From positions 62,001 through 126,000 of the forward strand of contig NZ_BONV01000007.1 of NCBI RefSeq assembly GCF_016862895.1: a DNA stretch of 64,000 bases, read 5' to 3'. Below the pieces are notes generated by a model that did not search any database, was not told the DNA's origin, and saw only the letters and a list, made by a program, of their open reading frames with translations. Positions 35,729-45,120 of the stretch are shown piece by piece (positions within the stretch are counted from its first letter, which is position 1; each line of letters begins with the position of its first letter). This stretch comes from Planotetraspora kaengkrachanensis (lineage in GTDB: Bacteria > Actinomycetota > Actinomycetes > Streptosporangiales > Streptosporangiaceae). A program made the position numbers and the translations under genes.

Positions 35729-36369
35729 CGTGGTTCCTCTCGGACGGCATAGGTGAGGATGTGGCCGCCGAGCAGGTCCTCGGCGGCGTCGACGATGTCG
35801 AGGACGGCCGCGGCGATGGTGCCGGGGTCCTCGCCGGTGGCCGTACGCCTGCCGATCTCGGTGTAGACGAGTTCGTGCAGGGCGCCGACCTGGCAGGCCA
35901 CCACGCAGGGCAGCGGGTCGGCGGGGGCGGCGCCGGTCTCCTCCGCGAGGACGGCGGCGAGCGCGTCGGTCATCTGCCGGCCGAGGTCCTCAAGCCGGGC
36001 GGTCAGCGTGGGTGCTGCTCGCATCATCTCGAAGACGCGGCCGAACTCGTCGGACAGGCCGAGCCTTCGGTCGCGGCGGCGCACCTCCTCGCGCAGGGTT
36101 CGCAGCACGGCCGGTACGGCGGCTTCGCCGGGCCCGCGGTCGCGCACCATGTCGGCGAGCCGTTGCGGGGACGCCTGGTCGGGCGGTAGGACGAGGTTCT
36201 CCTTGGTCTCGAAGTAGTTGTAGACGGTGTTGGCCGAGACCCCGGCCGCGGCGGCGACCTCGGTGATCGTGACGTGCTCGAAGCCTCGCTCGACGAACAG
36301 CCCGATGGCCGTATCCGAGATGTGTCGCCGTGTCTCGCGTTTCTTGCGTTCACGCAGCCCTTCGGTCAT
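35716..36369 (-). CDS. TetR/AcrR-family regulator
   Basis: A 217-residue repressor. The HTH domain is at residues 10-55 (RRHISDTAIGLFVERGFEHV, EVAAAAGVSANTVYNYFETK). The helical ligand-binding domain follows, with no recognisable effector signature. It overlaps the downstream DUF6204 gene by 13 bases. A perfect dyad 19 bp upstream of its start codon is a very likely autoregulatory operator. Confidence 0.9.
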   Translation of the reverse strand: MTEGLRERKKRETRRHISDTAIGLFVERGFEHVTITEVAAAAGVSANTVYNYFETKENLVLPPDQASPQRLADMVRDRGPGEAAVPAVLRTLREEVRRRDRRLGLSDEFGRVFEMMRAAPTLTARLEDLGRQMTDALAAVLAEETGAAPADPLPCVVACQVGALHELVYTEIGRRTATGEDPGTIAAAVLDIVDAAEDLLGGHILTYAVREEPRCSE

Positions 36370-36387
36370 GCCGAAGACTTTAACTGA

Positions 36388-36403
36388 ACTCTATATTTAG
36401 AGT
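36388..36403 (-). promoter_or_regulatory. Operator-like dyad upstream of the TetR gene
   Basis: ACTCTA (36388-36393) and TAGAGT (36398-36403) form a perfect dyad with spacer TATT, 19 bp before the TetR start codon, in the only AT-rich patch of the area. Size and position fit a TetR binding site overlapping the promoter. Confidence 0.65.
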
Positions 36404-36876
36404 CGACTGCATTATTTGGCGCGAGATCGAATCGTCAGTCCTCTGGTGCCGCACCAGGAAGCTCCCCATCCGTCGGCCTCCCCGATAGCTGCCGGATTCG
36501 CGACTGCCGCCCGGGTTCTGTCAACTGGTGCTTCACGTGTCCATGTTCCCGGTGACCTTCCACGCGCGCTGGTCGTCCTACCTGCACAGCGCCGGTTGAC
36601 AGGTTCCTGACGGCTGTTCTGCTCAGCCCGACGACCTGTAAGCGGACTTGTACTGTCGCCTGGCGGCCCTTCCTCTCGTCCGCGCCGGCCGTCCGGCGTT
36701 CTTTGCGCGCTGTCCGCCGGGAGCGCCAGCGGGAGACGGCGGCGTGCCCCGTGACGGCGGCGCGTGCGTCCCGCTCAGGGCCGTCCTGGCCTTGGGCCTC
36801 GTCCCCCGACGGCCGCACCAGAGGGCGGCGGCTTTGAGTGAACGACCGGCACCCCGCAGGCGGTAGTTTGACCCGC
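36404..36876. other. 473-bp region upstream of RNase Z
   Basis: No frame here has protein-like composition with a start and ribosome site. No repeat, tRNA or hairpin of note is seen. It probably holds the rnz promoter. Confidence 0.5.
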
Positions 36877-37800
36877 ATGACGCGCGAGCTCGTGGTGCTC
36901 GGGACGGCGAGCGCCGTGCCCACGCGGCATCGAAACCACAACGGATACCTGCTCATGTGGGACGGCCAGGGCTTCCTGTTCGACCCCGGCGAGGGCACCC
37001 AGCGGCAGATGACGATGGCGGGGGTCAGCGCGCACGACGTGACGTGGATCTGCGTCACGCACTTCCACGGAGACCACTGCCTGGGCGTGCCCGGCATCGT
37101 GCAGCGCATCGCGCGCGACAAGGTGGGCCATGCCGTACAGGCGGCCTATCCCGCGAGCGGCGAGGAGTACTGGGGGCGGCTGCGCCATGCCGCCGCGTTC
37201 GCCGACACGTCCGTGATCACTCCGCGGCCGGTCGCCGGTGACGTCGTCCGGCTGCCGGCGGGACCCGTGACCCTCACCGGACGGCCCCTCTCCCATCCCG
37301 TCGAGTCGTACGGCTACCGCGTCGACGAGCCCGACGGCCGGCGGATGTTGCCCGCCGAACTGGCCCGGCGCGGGATCGCCGGACCCCTGATCGGCGAGTT
37401 GCAGCGCGAGGGCTCGGTGACGCTGGACGACGGCTCGGTCGTGTCGCTTGAGGACTGCAGCGTGCCGAGGCCGGGGCAGAGCGCGGCCTTCGTCATGGAC
37501 ACCCGCCTCTGCGACGGCGTGTACGCGCTGGCCGAGGGGGTCGACCTCCTGGTGATCGAGTCGACCTTCCTGTCGGAGGAGGCGGCGCTGGCGGCCGAGT
37601 ACGGCCACCTGACGGCGGCCCAGGCCGGCCAGGTCGCGCAGGCCTGCGGAGTGCGGCGCCTCGTGCTGACCCACTTCTCCGAGCGATACTCGTTCGCCGA
37701 CGAGCCGCGCTTCGTCGGGGAGGCCGCCAAGGAGTTCGCAGGCGAGATCGTCGCCGCTCGCGACCTGTCGCGGGTTCCGGTGCCGCGCCGGCGTCCCTGA
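36877..37800 (+). CDS. rnz: Ribonuclease Z / MBL-fold hydrolase
   Basis: A 307-residue metallo-beta-lactamase-fold enzyme that trims tRNA 3' trailers. The dinuclear zinc site is seen in [10 protein letters not shown] near 62-71. Further ligands are the Asp in [11 protein letters not shown] near 205 and the His in [10 protein letters not shown] near 265. Length and the opening [19 protein letters not shown] are typical of the short RNase Z type. ATG 36877 is chosen because the upstream residues are not conserved. It converges with the GlxA-type gene, leaving 2 bases between the stops. Confidence 0.9.
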   Translation: MTRELVVLGTASAVPTRHRNHNGYLLMWDGQGFLFDPGEGTQRQMTMAGVSAHDVTWICVTHFHGDHCLGVPGIVQRIARDKVGHAVQAAYPASGEEYWGRLRHAAAFADTSVITPRPVAGDVVRLPAGPVTLTGRPLSHPVESYGYRVDEPDGRRMLPAELARRGIAGPLIGELQREGSVTLDDGSVVSLEDCSVPRPGQSAAFVMDTRLCDGVYALAEGVDLLVIESTFLSEEAALAAEYGHLTAAQAGQVAQACGVRRLVLTHFSERYSFADEPRFVGEAAKEFAGEIVAARDLSRVPVPRRRP

Positions 37801-37802
37801 CC

Positions 37803-38816
37803 TCAGGCGCGCGACGTGGACATGGCCGTGGCGGCGGCCGTGTCCTGGGGCCCGGCGGTGGACGAGTTCACGGACCGGTAGCGCGACGGCGGAATGCCGT
37901 ACCGGTCCACGAACGCCTGGCGCAGGGTCTCCGCCGTGCCGAAACCGCAGCGCGCCGCCACAACGGCCACGGGCAGCGACGTGGAGGCCAGCAGGTTCGC
38001 CGCGGCCTCAATGCGCGCCTGCCGTACGAACCGGCCCGGTGTCCGTCCCACGTGCCGCAGGAACAGCCGGGTCAGATGCCGTTCGCTCACCCCGGCGGCG
38101 GCCGCCAACGTCATCGTGGTCAGGTCCGCCGACGGATCGCGCATTATGCGGTCGACGATCCTCCTGACCAGGCCGTCCGCGACCGGCGGCGCGGTCGTGA
38201 ACATGCTCATCTGGGCCTGGTTGCCGGGCCGCTGCATGTAGGTCACCAGGATCCTGGCCACCCTGCGCGCCAGTTCGGGGCCGTGGTCTTCCTCGATGAG
38301 GGCGAGCGTGAGGTCCAGCGCGCTGGTGACCCCCGCCGACGTGATCGTGTCCCCGTCCCTGATGAAGATCGGGCCCGGATCGAAGACGACATCCGGATTG
38401 CGCGCGGCGAACGTGTCCGCCCACTGCCAATGAGTCGTGGCCCGCCGGCCGTCGAGCAGCCCCGCGGCCGCCAGGATGCCCGCTCCGGTGCACACCGACG
38501 CCGTACGGCGGCTCTCCCGCGCGAGACGCCTGACATGACCGAGGATCGACCGGTCGCGGGCCGCGCCCTCGTGCCCGATGCCGCCGACCACGACGAGCGT
38601 GTCAAGGGGGCCGATGACCCGTTCCAGCGGCTCCTGCGCGTGGAGCGTCAGTCCCGTGCCGCAGGTGATGGGGCGGCCTCCCGGGGCGGCCAGTCGCACG
38701 ATGTAGCAGGGCGACGCGCCCTCGGCGTTCGCCACCTGGAGCGCCGTGGTCACACATGCGATGTCGAGCAACTCCGCCGCGTCGTACCCGATGACGACGA
38801 CCCGCCGTTCCGTCAT
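37803..38816 (-). CDS. GlxA-type AraC regulator with DJ-1/PfpI domain
   Basis: A 337-residue regulator. The N-terminal DJ-1/PfpI domain (residues 1-180) has the nucleophile elbow SVCTGAGILAAAGLLDGRRA near 105. The C-terminal AraC HTH pair occupies about 215-315 (LAAAAGVSERHLTRLFLRHV, VAARCGFGTAETLRQAF). The ATG at 38816 begins the DJ-1 fold; the longer frame is not conserved. It is divergent from the small membrane protein at 38914, with 97 bp between them, and probably controls it. GlxA-type regulators often govern nitrogen or choline catabolism in other bacteria; here the target is unknown. Confidence 0.88.
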   Translation of the reverse strand: MTERRVVVIGYDAAELLDIACVTTALQVANAEGASPCYIVRLAAPGGRPITCGTGLTLHAQEPLERVIGPLDTLVVVGGIGHEGAARDRSILGHVRRLARESRRTASVCTGAGILAAAGLLDGRRATTHWQWADTFAARNPDVVFDPGPIFIRDGDTITSAGVTSALDLTLALIEEDHGPELARRVARILVTYMQRPGNQAQMSMFTTAPPVADGLVRRIVDRIMRDPSADLTTMTLAAAAGVSERHLTRLFLRHVGRTPGRFVRQARIEAAANLLASTSLPVAVVAARCGFGTAETLRQAFVDRYGIPPSRYRSVNSSTAGPQDTAAATAMSTSRA

Positions 38817-38913
38817 GGCGCGACAGTATGTCGCAAAGACAGGGAGCCCAAGTATTCGGACCGGCACATCCACCTTTCTTGGCCACCGGCCGGCGGGGAA
38901 ACATCGTTGGGGC

Positions 38914-39321
38914 ATGGCTTCGACGACATCGGACACCCGCTCCCGCCGGCTGCGATTCATCCGGCACTACATCGAGATGATCATCGCCATGTTCGCCGGG
39001 ATGATCCTCCTCGGAATGCTCCGGCACGCCGCCGGGCTCGGGTTCTCACACGAACGGGATCCCGAGCTCGCCTACCTGCTCATGGCGTTCGACATGTCCG
39101 TGGGCATGGCCGCGTGGATGCGGTTTCGCGGGCATGGCTGGGCGCCGACCCTGGAGATGTGCGGCGCCATGTTCGCTCCCGCGCTGCCGCTCTTCCCACT
39201 GTTGTGGCTGGACATCGTCGACGGCGAGTCGCTGATGGTCCTCGCGCACGTGGCGATGTTCCCGCTCATGCTCGTCGCGATGTTGTGGCGCCGCGACGAG
39301 TACACCGGGCACGTGCACTGA
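38914..39321 (+). CDS. Small four-helix membrane protein
   Basis: A 135-residue protein with about four membrane segments (EMIIAMFAGMILLGML, ELAYLLMAFDMSVGMAAWM, MFAPALPLFPLLWL, MVLAHVAMFPLMLVAML) and a charged N-terminus. His and Met residues are frequent (RHYIEMIIAMF, VLAHVAMFPLML, YTGHVH), which may hint at metal binding, but this is speculation. I do not recognise a named family. It is divergent from the GlxA-type regulator. Confidence 0.75.
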   Translation: MASTTSDTRSRRLRFIRHYIEMIIAMFAGMILLGMLRHAAGLGFSHERDPELAYLLMAFDMSVGMAAWMRFRGHGWAPTLEMCGAMFAPALPLFPLLWLDIVDGESLMVLAHVAMFPLMLVAMLWRRDEYTGHVH

Positions 39322-39333
39322 CCTGTGACGTCC

Positions 39334-40053
39334 TCACGACGGCGTTGGCTCGAAGGTCCACCTGGCGACGAAGTAGCCGACGCCGTACGGGGCGTCGTCG
39401 TAGAGCGAACCGCTGGCGCACCTGCCGGCCGCTTCGGCCGCGGCGGCCGCCAGAACCTGGAACGCCACCCTGCCCCCGACCCACAGTTCGTCGGCCTCCG
39501 CCGGGTCCAGGCCGGCGAGCAGGCCGGCCTCCCCCGCCGCGATCGCCCTGCCGATCATGTCGTTGTACGGCACGGCACCAGGATGCAGATAGCCGGGGGA
39601 CTTCTCGGTGAGCCTGGCGGAGCCGTCCCCCATGGCCAGGATCGCGACCCGGCCGGCGGACCGGGCGATCTCCTCTCCGAGCGCGGCGCAGCCGGCGGGA
39701 GCAGCGTCCGCCGCGACGGCCTCCAGGCGCAGCGCGGGCAGTGCATCGGGGTCCGGGGCGTATCGGTCGAGCAGCCATCGGCCGACGGTCAGCGAGAGCG
39801 GGAGGACGGGCTCGCCTCGACCGGCGCGTACGTCGGCCCCCCAGGGCCTCATGGTCCCCGCCGCGTCGCCCGGGTAGTCGGCGGACCGCTCGGCGGGCCC
39901 CACGACCACGAGCAGATCGGGATCGCACTCGACGAGGGAGCGAATCACTTCCGCACAAGCGGCACGGAGATCGTCGAGCTCGGACGCCGCGGCCCCGGCA
40001 AGCTCCGGCACGATCAGCGGAGGATGCGGGCAGACACCCGCTGCGACCAGCAC
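39334..40053 (-). CDS. Class III extradiol dioxygenase subunit B-like protein
   Basis: A 239-residue protein of the LigB-like fold. The opening VAAGVCPHPPLIVPELAG supplies the conserved His pair, followed by DPDLLVVVGPAE near 45 and the AGRVAILAMGDGSARL core near 133. In actinobacteria this gene normally lies between miaB and miaA-dapF and is of unknown role. That agrees with miaB nearby at 41571, while miaA is now 12 kb away. The ATG at 40053 is at the edge of repeat array B. Confidence 0.82.
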   Translation of the reverse strand: MLVAAGVCPHPPLIVPELAGAAASELDDLRAACAEVIRSLVECDPDLLVVVGPAERSADYPGDAAGTMRPWGADVRAGRGEPVLPLSLTVGRWLLDRYAPDPDALPALRLEAVAADAAPAGCAALGEEIARSAGRVAILAMGDGSARLTEKSPGYLHPGAVPYNDMIGRAIAAGEAGLLAGLDPAEADELWVGGRVAFQVLAAAAAEAAGRCASGSLYDDAPYGVGYFVARWTFEPTPS

Positions 40054-40080
40054 CCGCCCAGCCTACCCACCCCCCTTGAC

Positions 40081-40628
40081 GTGATCACGCACAAGCCCGG
40101 GGGTGATCACACACGAACCTGGAGGTGATCATGCACAGGCTCGTAGACCCCCTGGGGTGATCATGCACAGGCTCGTAGAACCCCTGGGGTGATCATGCAC
40201 AGGCTCGGGCAAGCAGCCGCCGACCTGCGCATCCACCGCGCGTGATCATGCACGAGTTCGTCCATCGCCGCATCCACCTGTGACGACACCATGCGTGATC
40301 ATGCGCAGGTTCGACCACAGGGTGGACCACCTGCGGTTTCGCCGCCCGTGATCATGCACGCGCATGATCACGGGCGCCATACGCGCACGTCGGCGGGCAT
40401 GTGCGCGAATCCGTGCATGATCACGAACGTTGTACCCGCAGGCGAGCGGGCGTTTCCCCGAATTCGTGCATGATCACGAACGTTGTGCGCGCAGGCGAGC
40501 GGGTAGTGCTCCGAATTCGTGCATGATCACGCGCAGGGGTTGGTGGAGGCCACGGGGGCTGCCGGCGAACCTGTGCATGATCACCACAAGGCTTGTGCGT
40601 GATCACCACGAGGCTTGTGCATGATCAC
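40081..40628. repeat. Array B: phased, mirror-oriented TGCATGATCAC repeats
   Basis: Fifteen copies of the same motif as array A. Eight point left, beginning GTGATCA at 40081, 40103, 40125, 40157, 40189, 40242, 40295 and 40348 (steps 22, 22, 32, 32, 53, 53, 53). Seven point right, ending ATCAC at 40371, 40424, 40477, 40530, 40584, 40606 and 40628 (steps 53, 53, 53, 54, 22, 22). The orientation flips at 40348-40371, which is itself a near-perfect 24-bp palindrome. It fills the divergent region between the dioxygenase-like gene and the proline-rich gene. No cas genes are present. Confidence 0.92.
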
Positions 40629-40746
40629 CACAAGGCTGCGGTGAGGGTGGTCGGTGTTGGAAATTCGGGGGCGCGGGTGGAGATGGACCAGCAGACTGGA
40701 GGAGATAACGAAACAGTCGCGAAATCATAACGGAAGAATTACGACA

Positions 40747-41574
40747 TTGTCGAACTTTTCTCCCCCGCCTCATCCCGGGCCTCCCCAACGAGCTCGTACA
40801 GCTCTCGCCCTGGCGGGTGTCATAACGATCATCGGCCTCGCCGGCCTCGGCATCGTTCTTGCCCTGTCGTCGAACGCCGGGGTCGTCCGCGGATCGACGA
40901 CGCCGTCGGCCGCACCCGCGTCCTTCGTCGTCCAGGCGCCGACCACGCCACCGGAGACCCCGGCGACCCGGGAGACCCCGGAGTACCCGGAGGTGCCGTG
41001 GGCGCCCGGCGTGATCGCCGGGATGGCTCCCGGCGCACAGGACATCGGCGAAGCGCCGCCCGGCGCGGCCTCCCCCGCACACCCCTCGAAGCAGCGGGAC
41101 GACCTTGGAAAGCAGCCGCGACAGCGGGGCTCCGGCCATCCAGGGCACGCCGACCGGACACCCGTCGCGGTGGTTCCCCCGCACACGCCCGGCGAGAGGC
41201 CCGCCCGGCCGGCTCCCGCGGCCCCGGCCGCGCCCGGCGCTGGAGCGCCTCCAGGAGTGGCCCGGGGAGTGGCCCAGGCGCCACCCGCCGCGAGATCGTC
41301 AGCACCCCAGCCCGGGCCGAATGCCGAAGCGCCTCAGCCCCGGCCGAGCTCGGCCCCATCCGGACCCGCTTCCGCCGCGCGTCAGCCGAAAGCACCCCAA
41401 CCCGCAGGACCTCAGCCCGGAGCACCACAGCCCGGTGCACCTCAACCCGGTGCACCTCAACCCGGAGCGCCTCGGCTCGGTCCCGGCCGGCTTCCCGACC
41501 CCTGCGCGACCTACCGCGACGTCCGCCGCGACTACTGCTACCAGGTCGTCGCCGAACTGACGACCGGCCGTTAG
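40747..41574 (+). CDS. Proline-rich single-pass membrane protein, unknown
   Basis: About 275 residues from a TTG at 40747; the true start is uncertain and no in-frame ATG precedes the membrane segment. A short basic N-terminus leads to one membrane helix ([20 protein letters not shown]) and a long Pro/Ala-rich extracellular stretch. A conserved-looking C-terminal patch follows ([20 protein letters not shown]) with two Cys. The stalk includes four PQPGA repeats. The stop overlaps the miaB stop tail to tail (41571-41574). I do not recognise a named family; the cell-surface role is inference. Confidence 0.65.
   Translation: MSNFSPPPHPGPPQRARTALALAGVITIIGLAGLGIVLALSSNAGVVRGSTTPSAAPASFVVQAPTTPPETPATRETPEYPEVPWAPGVIAGMAPGAQDIGEAPPGAASPAHPSKQRDDLGKQPRQRGSGHPGHADRTPVAVVPPHTPGERPARPAPAAPAAPGAGAPPGVARGVAQAPPAARSSAPQPGPNAEAPQPRPSSAPSGPASAARQPKAPQPAGPQPGAPQPGAPQPGAPQPGAPRLGPGRLPDPCATYRDVRRDYCYQVVAELTTGR
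41410..41469 (+). repeat. Four 15-bp tandem repeats encoding PQPGA
   Basis: Units start at 41410, 41425, 41440 and 41455 and code for Pro-Gln-Pro-Gly-Ala in the stalk of the membrane protein. A degenerate fifth follows. They are in frame and differ mainly at synonymous positions. Confidence 0.9.
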
Positions 41575-43082
41575 TTCCCCAGCGGCGACAGGACGGAGCA
41601 TCCGTCCGACGCCTCGGGAGAGGCGGCGGGACGCCCGATGGTGGGCATGCCCAGGCTCACCGCGTTGCCCGTCGCGGGCCGTCCCTGCCGCGCCTCCCAG
41701 GCGTCGCCCGCACGGGTACGGCGCACGCCGAGGACCTTGTCGGCCACGAGGTGGTGGGGCGCGGCGTAGGTGACCTCGACCGTCACCATGTCGCCGGGAC
41801 GCGCGTCGACGGGGGCCAGGTGCACGAGGCGGCTGTCGGCGGCGCGGCCGGACAGGCGGCGGGTCGCGTCGTCCTTCCGGCCCTCGCCCTCGGCGACGAG
41901 CACCTCGAGCGTGCGGCCGGTCTGCTTCTTGTTCTCCTCCCAGGAGATCTCCTCCTGGAGGGCGACGAGACGCTCGTACCGCTCCTGGACGACCTCCTTG
42001 GGCACCTGGCCGTCCATGGTGGCCGCGGGGGTGCCGGGGCGGATGGAGTACTGGAACGTGAACGCGTTGGCGAACCGCGACTGCCGCACGACGTCGAGCG
42101 TCTGCTGGAAGTCCTCCTCGGTCTCACCGGGGAAGCCGACGATGATGTCGGTGGAGATGGCCGCGTCCGGCATCGCGGCGCGGACCCGCTCGATGATCCC
42201 GAGGTAGCGGTCCGAGCGGTACGACCGGCGCATGGCCTTCAGCACCCGGTCGGAGCCCGACTGGAGCGGCATGTGGAGCTGGTGCATGACGTTCGGCGTC
42301 TCGGCCATGGCCGCGATCACGTCGTCGGTGAACGCCGCCGGGTGCGGCGAGGTGAAGCGGACCCGCTCCAGTCCGTCGACGTCCCCGCACGCCCGCAGCA
42401 GCTTCCCGAACGCCAGCCGGTCGCCGAACTCGACGCCGTAGGTGTTGACGTTCTGCCCGAGCAGGGTGACCTCGAGGACGCCCTGGTCGACCAGCGTGCG
42501 GATCTCGCCCAGCACGTCGCCGGGACGGCGGTCCTTCTCCTTGCCCCGCAGCGACGGCACGATGCAGAAGGTGCAGGTGTTGTTGCAGCCGACCGAGATC
42601 GCCACCCAGGCGGCGTAGGCCGACTCCCGCTTGGTCGGCAACGTGGAGGGGAAGGTCTCCAGGGATTCCTTGATCTCGACCTGGGCCTCTTCGGCGATGC
42701 GGGCCCGCTCAAGCAGCACGGGCAGCGAGCCGATGTTGTGCGTGCCGAAGACCACGTCGACCCAGGGCGCCCTGCGGACGATCTCGCCCTGGTCCTTCTG
42801 CGCGAGGCATCCGCCGACCGCGATCTGCATGCCCTCACGGGCCATCTTGACCGGCCTCAGGTGACCGAGGTTCCCGTACAGCCTGTTGTCGGCGTTCTCA
42901 CGCACGGCGCAGGTGTTGAACACGACCACGTCCGCCGTCTCGCCGTCGGGGGCGCGGACGTATCCGGCGTCCTCCAGCAGCCCGGACAGTCGCTCGGAGT
43001 CGTGCACGTTCATCTGGCAGCCGTAGGTGCGCACCTCGTAGGTCCGGGTCGCGCCCTCGGGGCCCTGAGTGGTCACAGTCAT
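41571..43082 (-). CDS. miaB: tRNA-2-methylthio-N6-dimethylallyladenosine synthase
   Basis: Radical-SAM enzyme that adds the methylthio group to i6A37 in tRNA, the step after MiaA. The 503 residues are typical. The N-terminal domain has three Cys for the auxiliary cluster ([34 protein letters not shown]). The radical-SAM motif [11 protein letters not shown] is near 165, and a C-terminal TRAM domain starts near 390. The ATG at 43082 fits the conserved start. The last ~20 residues ([17 protein letters not shown]) are extra. The 290 bp upstream to gluA holds both divergent promoters. Confidence 0.95.
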   Translation of the reverse strand: MTVTTQGPEGATRTYEVRTYGCQMNVHDSERLSGLLEDAGYVRAPDGETADVVVFNTCAVRENADNRLYGNLGHLRPVKMAREGMQIAVGGCLAQKDQGEIVRRAPWVDVVFGTHNIGSLPVLLERARIAEEAQVEIKESLETFPSTLPTKRESAYAAWVAISVGCNNTCTFCIVPSLRGKEKDRRPGDVLGEIRTLVDQGVLEVTLLGQNVNTYGVEFGDRLAFGKLLRACGDVDGLERVRFTSPHPAAFTDDVIAAMAETPNVMHQLHMPLQSGSDRVLKAMRRSYRSDRYLGIIERVRAAMPDAAISTDIIVGFPGETEEDFQQTLDVVRQSRFANAFTFQYSIRPGTPAATMDGQVPKEVVQERYERLVALQEEISWEENKKQTGRTLEVLVAEGEGRKDDATRRLSGRAADSRLVHLAPVDARPGDMVTVEVTYAAPHHLVADKVLGVRRTRAGDAWEARQGRPATGNAVSLGMPTIGRPAASPEASDGCSVLSPLGN

Positions 43083-43372
43083 CGCAGTACAAGGTTAGGC
43101 TCTCCCCCGCCCATCCCGTACGGCAGGCGAACCCCGTACGGCTGGACGGTTCCTGAGCGGTGGCCGCAAGCCCGATGCGGGCGGCCCGAAAACCCCGGTT
43201 CCCAGCATGGGAACGGTCCTGACGAGCATCGCGACACCGCCGGATCGGCCCGCCCGGCCCTTTTCAGCCACGTGGACAACCGTCCGGATCCCCCGTTAGT
43301 GCGCGGGCTGTGATCGGATCGGTACCGAGGGATTAGTGACTTGGCGATATTTACGCCCCTACGTTGTTGACC

Positions 43373-44128
43373 ATGACCGAGGCCGGTGGCTCTTCCCCTC
43401 TAGTCAAGCTTGAGGCAGTGAACAAACACTTCGGCACCTTGCACGTGCTGAAGGACATCGACCTGAGCGTGGCGCGCGGCGAGGTCGTCGTCGTGATCGG
43501 CCCCTCAGGCGGCGGCAAGTCGACCTTATGCAGGGTGATCAACCGGCTTGAGGCGATCGACTCGGGCGGCATCACGTTCGACGGGCAGGCACTTCCCGCG
43601 GAGGGCAAGGCCCTCGCGCAGCTGAGGTCCGAGGTCGGCATGGTGTTCCAGTCGTTCAACCTCTTCTCCCACAAGACGATCCTCGAGAACGTCACCCTCG
43701 GCCCGATCAAGGTCCGGGGCATCGCCCGGCAGCAGGCCGAGCAGCGCGGCCTCGAACTGCTCGAGCGGGTCGGCATCGCCTCACAGGCCGCCAAGTACCC
43801 GGCGCAGCTGTCCGGCGGTCAGCAGCAGCGCGTCGCCATCGCCCGGGCGCTCGCGATGGACCCCAAGATGATCCTCTTCGACGAGCCCACCTCGGCGCTC
43901 GACCCCGAGATGGTCCAGGAGGTCCTGGACGTGATGGTCGGGCTCGCGAGCGACGGCATGACGATGCTCGTCGTCACCCACGAGATGGGCTTCGCCCGGC
44001 GGGCCGCCGACCGGGTCGTCTTCATGGCCGACGGCCAGATCGTCGAGGAGAGCGAGCCAGAAGCGTTCTTCACCCAGCCCAAGTCAGACCGGGCCAGGGA
44101 CTTCCTGTCCAAGATCCTTACGCACTGA
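43373..44128 (+). CDS. gluA: Glutamate ABC transporter ATPase GluA
   Basis: A 251-residue polar amino acid transporter ATPase. Walker A is GPSGGGKST near 40, Q-loop [14 protein letters not shown] near 88, signature [16 protein letters not shown] near 142, Walker [15 protein letters not shown] near 164, and the switch His is in [16 protein letters not shown] near 200. ATG 43373 is preferred over the TTG three codons upstream. It heads gluA-gluB-gluC-gluD, the actinobacterial glutamate uptake operon. Confidence 0.93.
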   Translation: MTEAGGSSPLVKLEAVNKHFGTLHVLKDIDLSVARGEVVVVIGPSGGGKSTLCRVINRLEAIDSGGITFDGQALPAEGKALAQLRSEVGMVFQSFNLFSHKTILENVTLGPIKVRGIARQQAEQRGLELLERVGIASQAAKYPAQLSGGQQQRVAIARALAMDPKMILFDEPTSALDPEMVQEVLDVMVGLASDGMTMLVVTHEMGFARRAADRVVFMADGQIVEESEPEAFFTQPKSDRARDFLSKILTH

Positions 44129-44182
44129 CCACATATGTGTCGGCCCTGAACGGCCAGGCGCAGGGAAGAGAAGGGGGAAGTT

Positions 44183-45055
44183 ATGCGACTACGCCGAATC
44201 GGGGCTGTGCTCGCTGTCACGGCCGTGTCCGCGAGCCTGGCGGCGTGTGGAGGTGACAAGACGTACGCCACCGTCGCCGAGAAGGTCAAGGACGGCAAGA
44301 CGGTGGTCGTCGGCACCAAGTGGGACCAGCCGAACCTGGGCCTGAAGAAGGGCGCGGAGCCGGAGGGCTACGACGTCGACGTCGCCAAGTACGTCATCAA
44401 GGAACTCGCCGGTGGCGCCGACGACGTCGACATCACCTGGAAGGAGTCGGCCTCCTCCAACCGTGAGGCGTTCCTCGCCAACGGAACGGTCGACATCATC
44501 TTCGCGAGCTACTCGATCACCGACAGCCGCAAGGAGAAGGTCACCTTCGGCGGGCCCTATGTCGTGGCGCACCAGGACGTGATGGTCCGCGGTGACGACA
44601 CCGCCGTCACCAAGCCCACCGACCTCGCCGGCAAGCGGATCTGCCAGGCCGCGGGCTCCAACTCCTACAAGCGGATCACCGACCCGCCGCCGGACGGCGA
44701 GCTCGACCTCGACGCCCAGCTCGTGGGTGCCGCGAACTACTCCGAGTGCGTGGCCAAGCTCAGCGGCAACAACCTGGACGCGGTCACGACCGACGACCTG
44801 ATCCTTGCCGGGTTCGCCACCCAGGCCGCCGAGCAGGGCGGCGGCAACTTCAAGATCCTCGGCCAGCCGTTCACCGACGAGAAGTACGGCGTGGGCCTCA
44901 AGAAGGGCGACACCGCGACCTGTGAGGCCGTCAACAAGGCCATCACCAAGATGTACTCGGACGGCACCGCGCAGCAGCTGTTCACCAAGTGGTTCGGCAA
45001 GGCTCAGGGCCTCACGGCCCCGACCAGCGCCCCCACGTTCGAGCCCTGCGCCTGA
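44183..45055 (+). CDS. gluB: Glutamate-binding lipoprotein GluB
   Basis: A 290-residue lipoprotein with lipobox SLAAC after a short basic signal peptide. It has the family 3 solute-binding fold (VVGTKWDQPNLGLKKGAEPE, GYDVDVAKYVIKEL, VDIIFASYSITDSRKEKVTF, the last holding ligand contacts). It captures glutamate outside the cell and delivers it to GluCD. A good GGGG-type ribosome site precedes ATG 44183, 54 bases after gluA. Confidence 0.92.
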   Translation: MRLRRIGAVLAVTAVSASLAACGGDKTYATVAEKVKDGKTVVVGTKWDQPNLGLKKGAEPEGYDVDVAKYVIKELAGGADDVDITWKESASSNREAFLANGTVDIIFASYSITDSRKEKVTFGGPYVVAHQDVMVRGDDTAVTKPTDLAGKRICQAAGSNSYKRITDPPPDGELDLDAQLVGAANYSECVAKLSGNNLDAVTTDDLILAGFATQAAEQGGGNFKILGQPFTDEKYGVGLKKGDTATCEAVNKAITKMYSDGTAQQLFTKWFGKAQGLTAPTSAPTFEPCA

Positions 45056-45120
45056 GCCCGTCACCTCATGGCGGCCGGTGACCCGCTCACCGGCCGCCGC
45101 CGTACCCGTGGTGGAGCACG

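Noticed and set aside
36648-36866. Small gene upstream of RNase Z
   Set aside because: No ribosome site, composition is Arg/Pro/Ala noise.
40081-40628. CRISPR array
   Set aside because: Repeats are short and imperfect, face both directions, spacers are partly conserved and of 2-3 length classes, and no cas genes are present.
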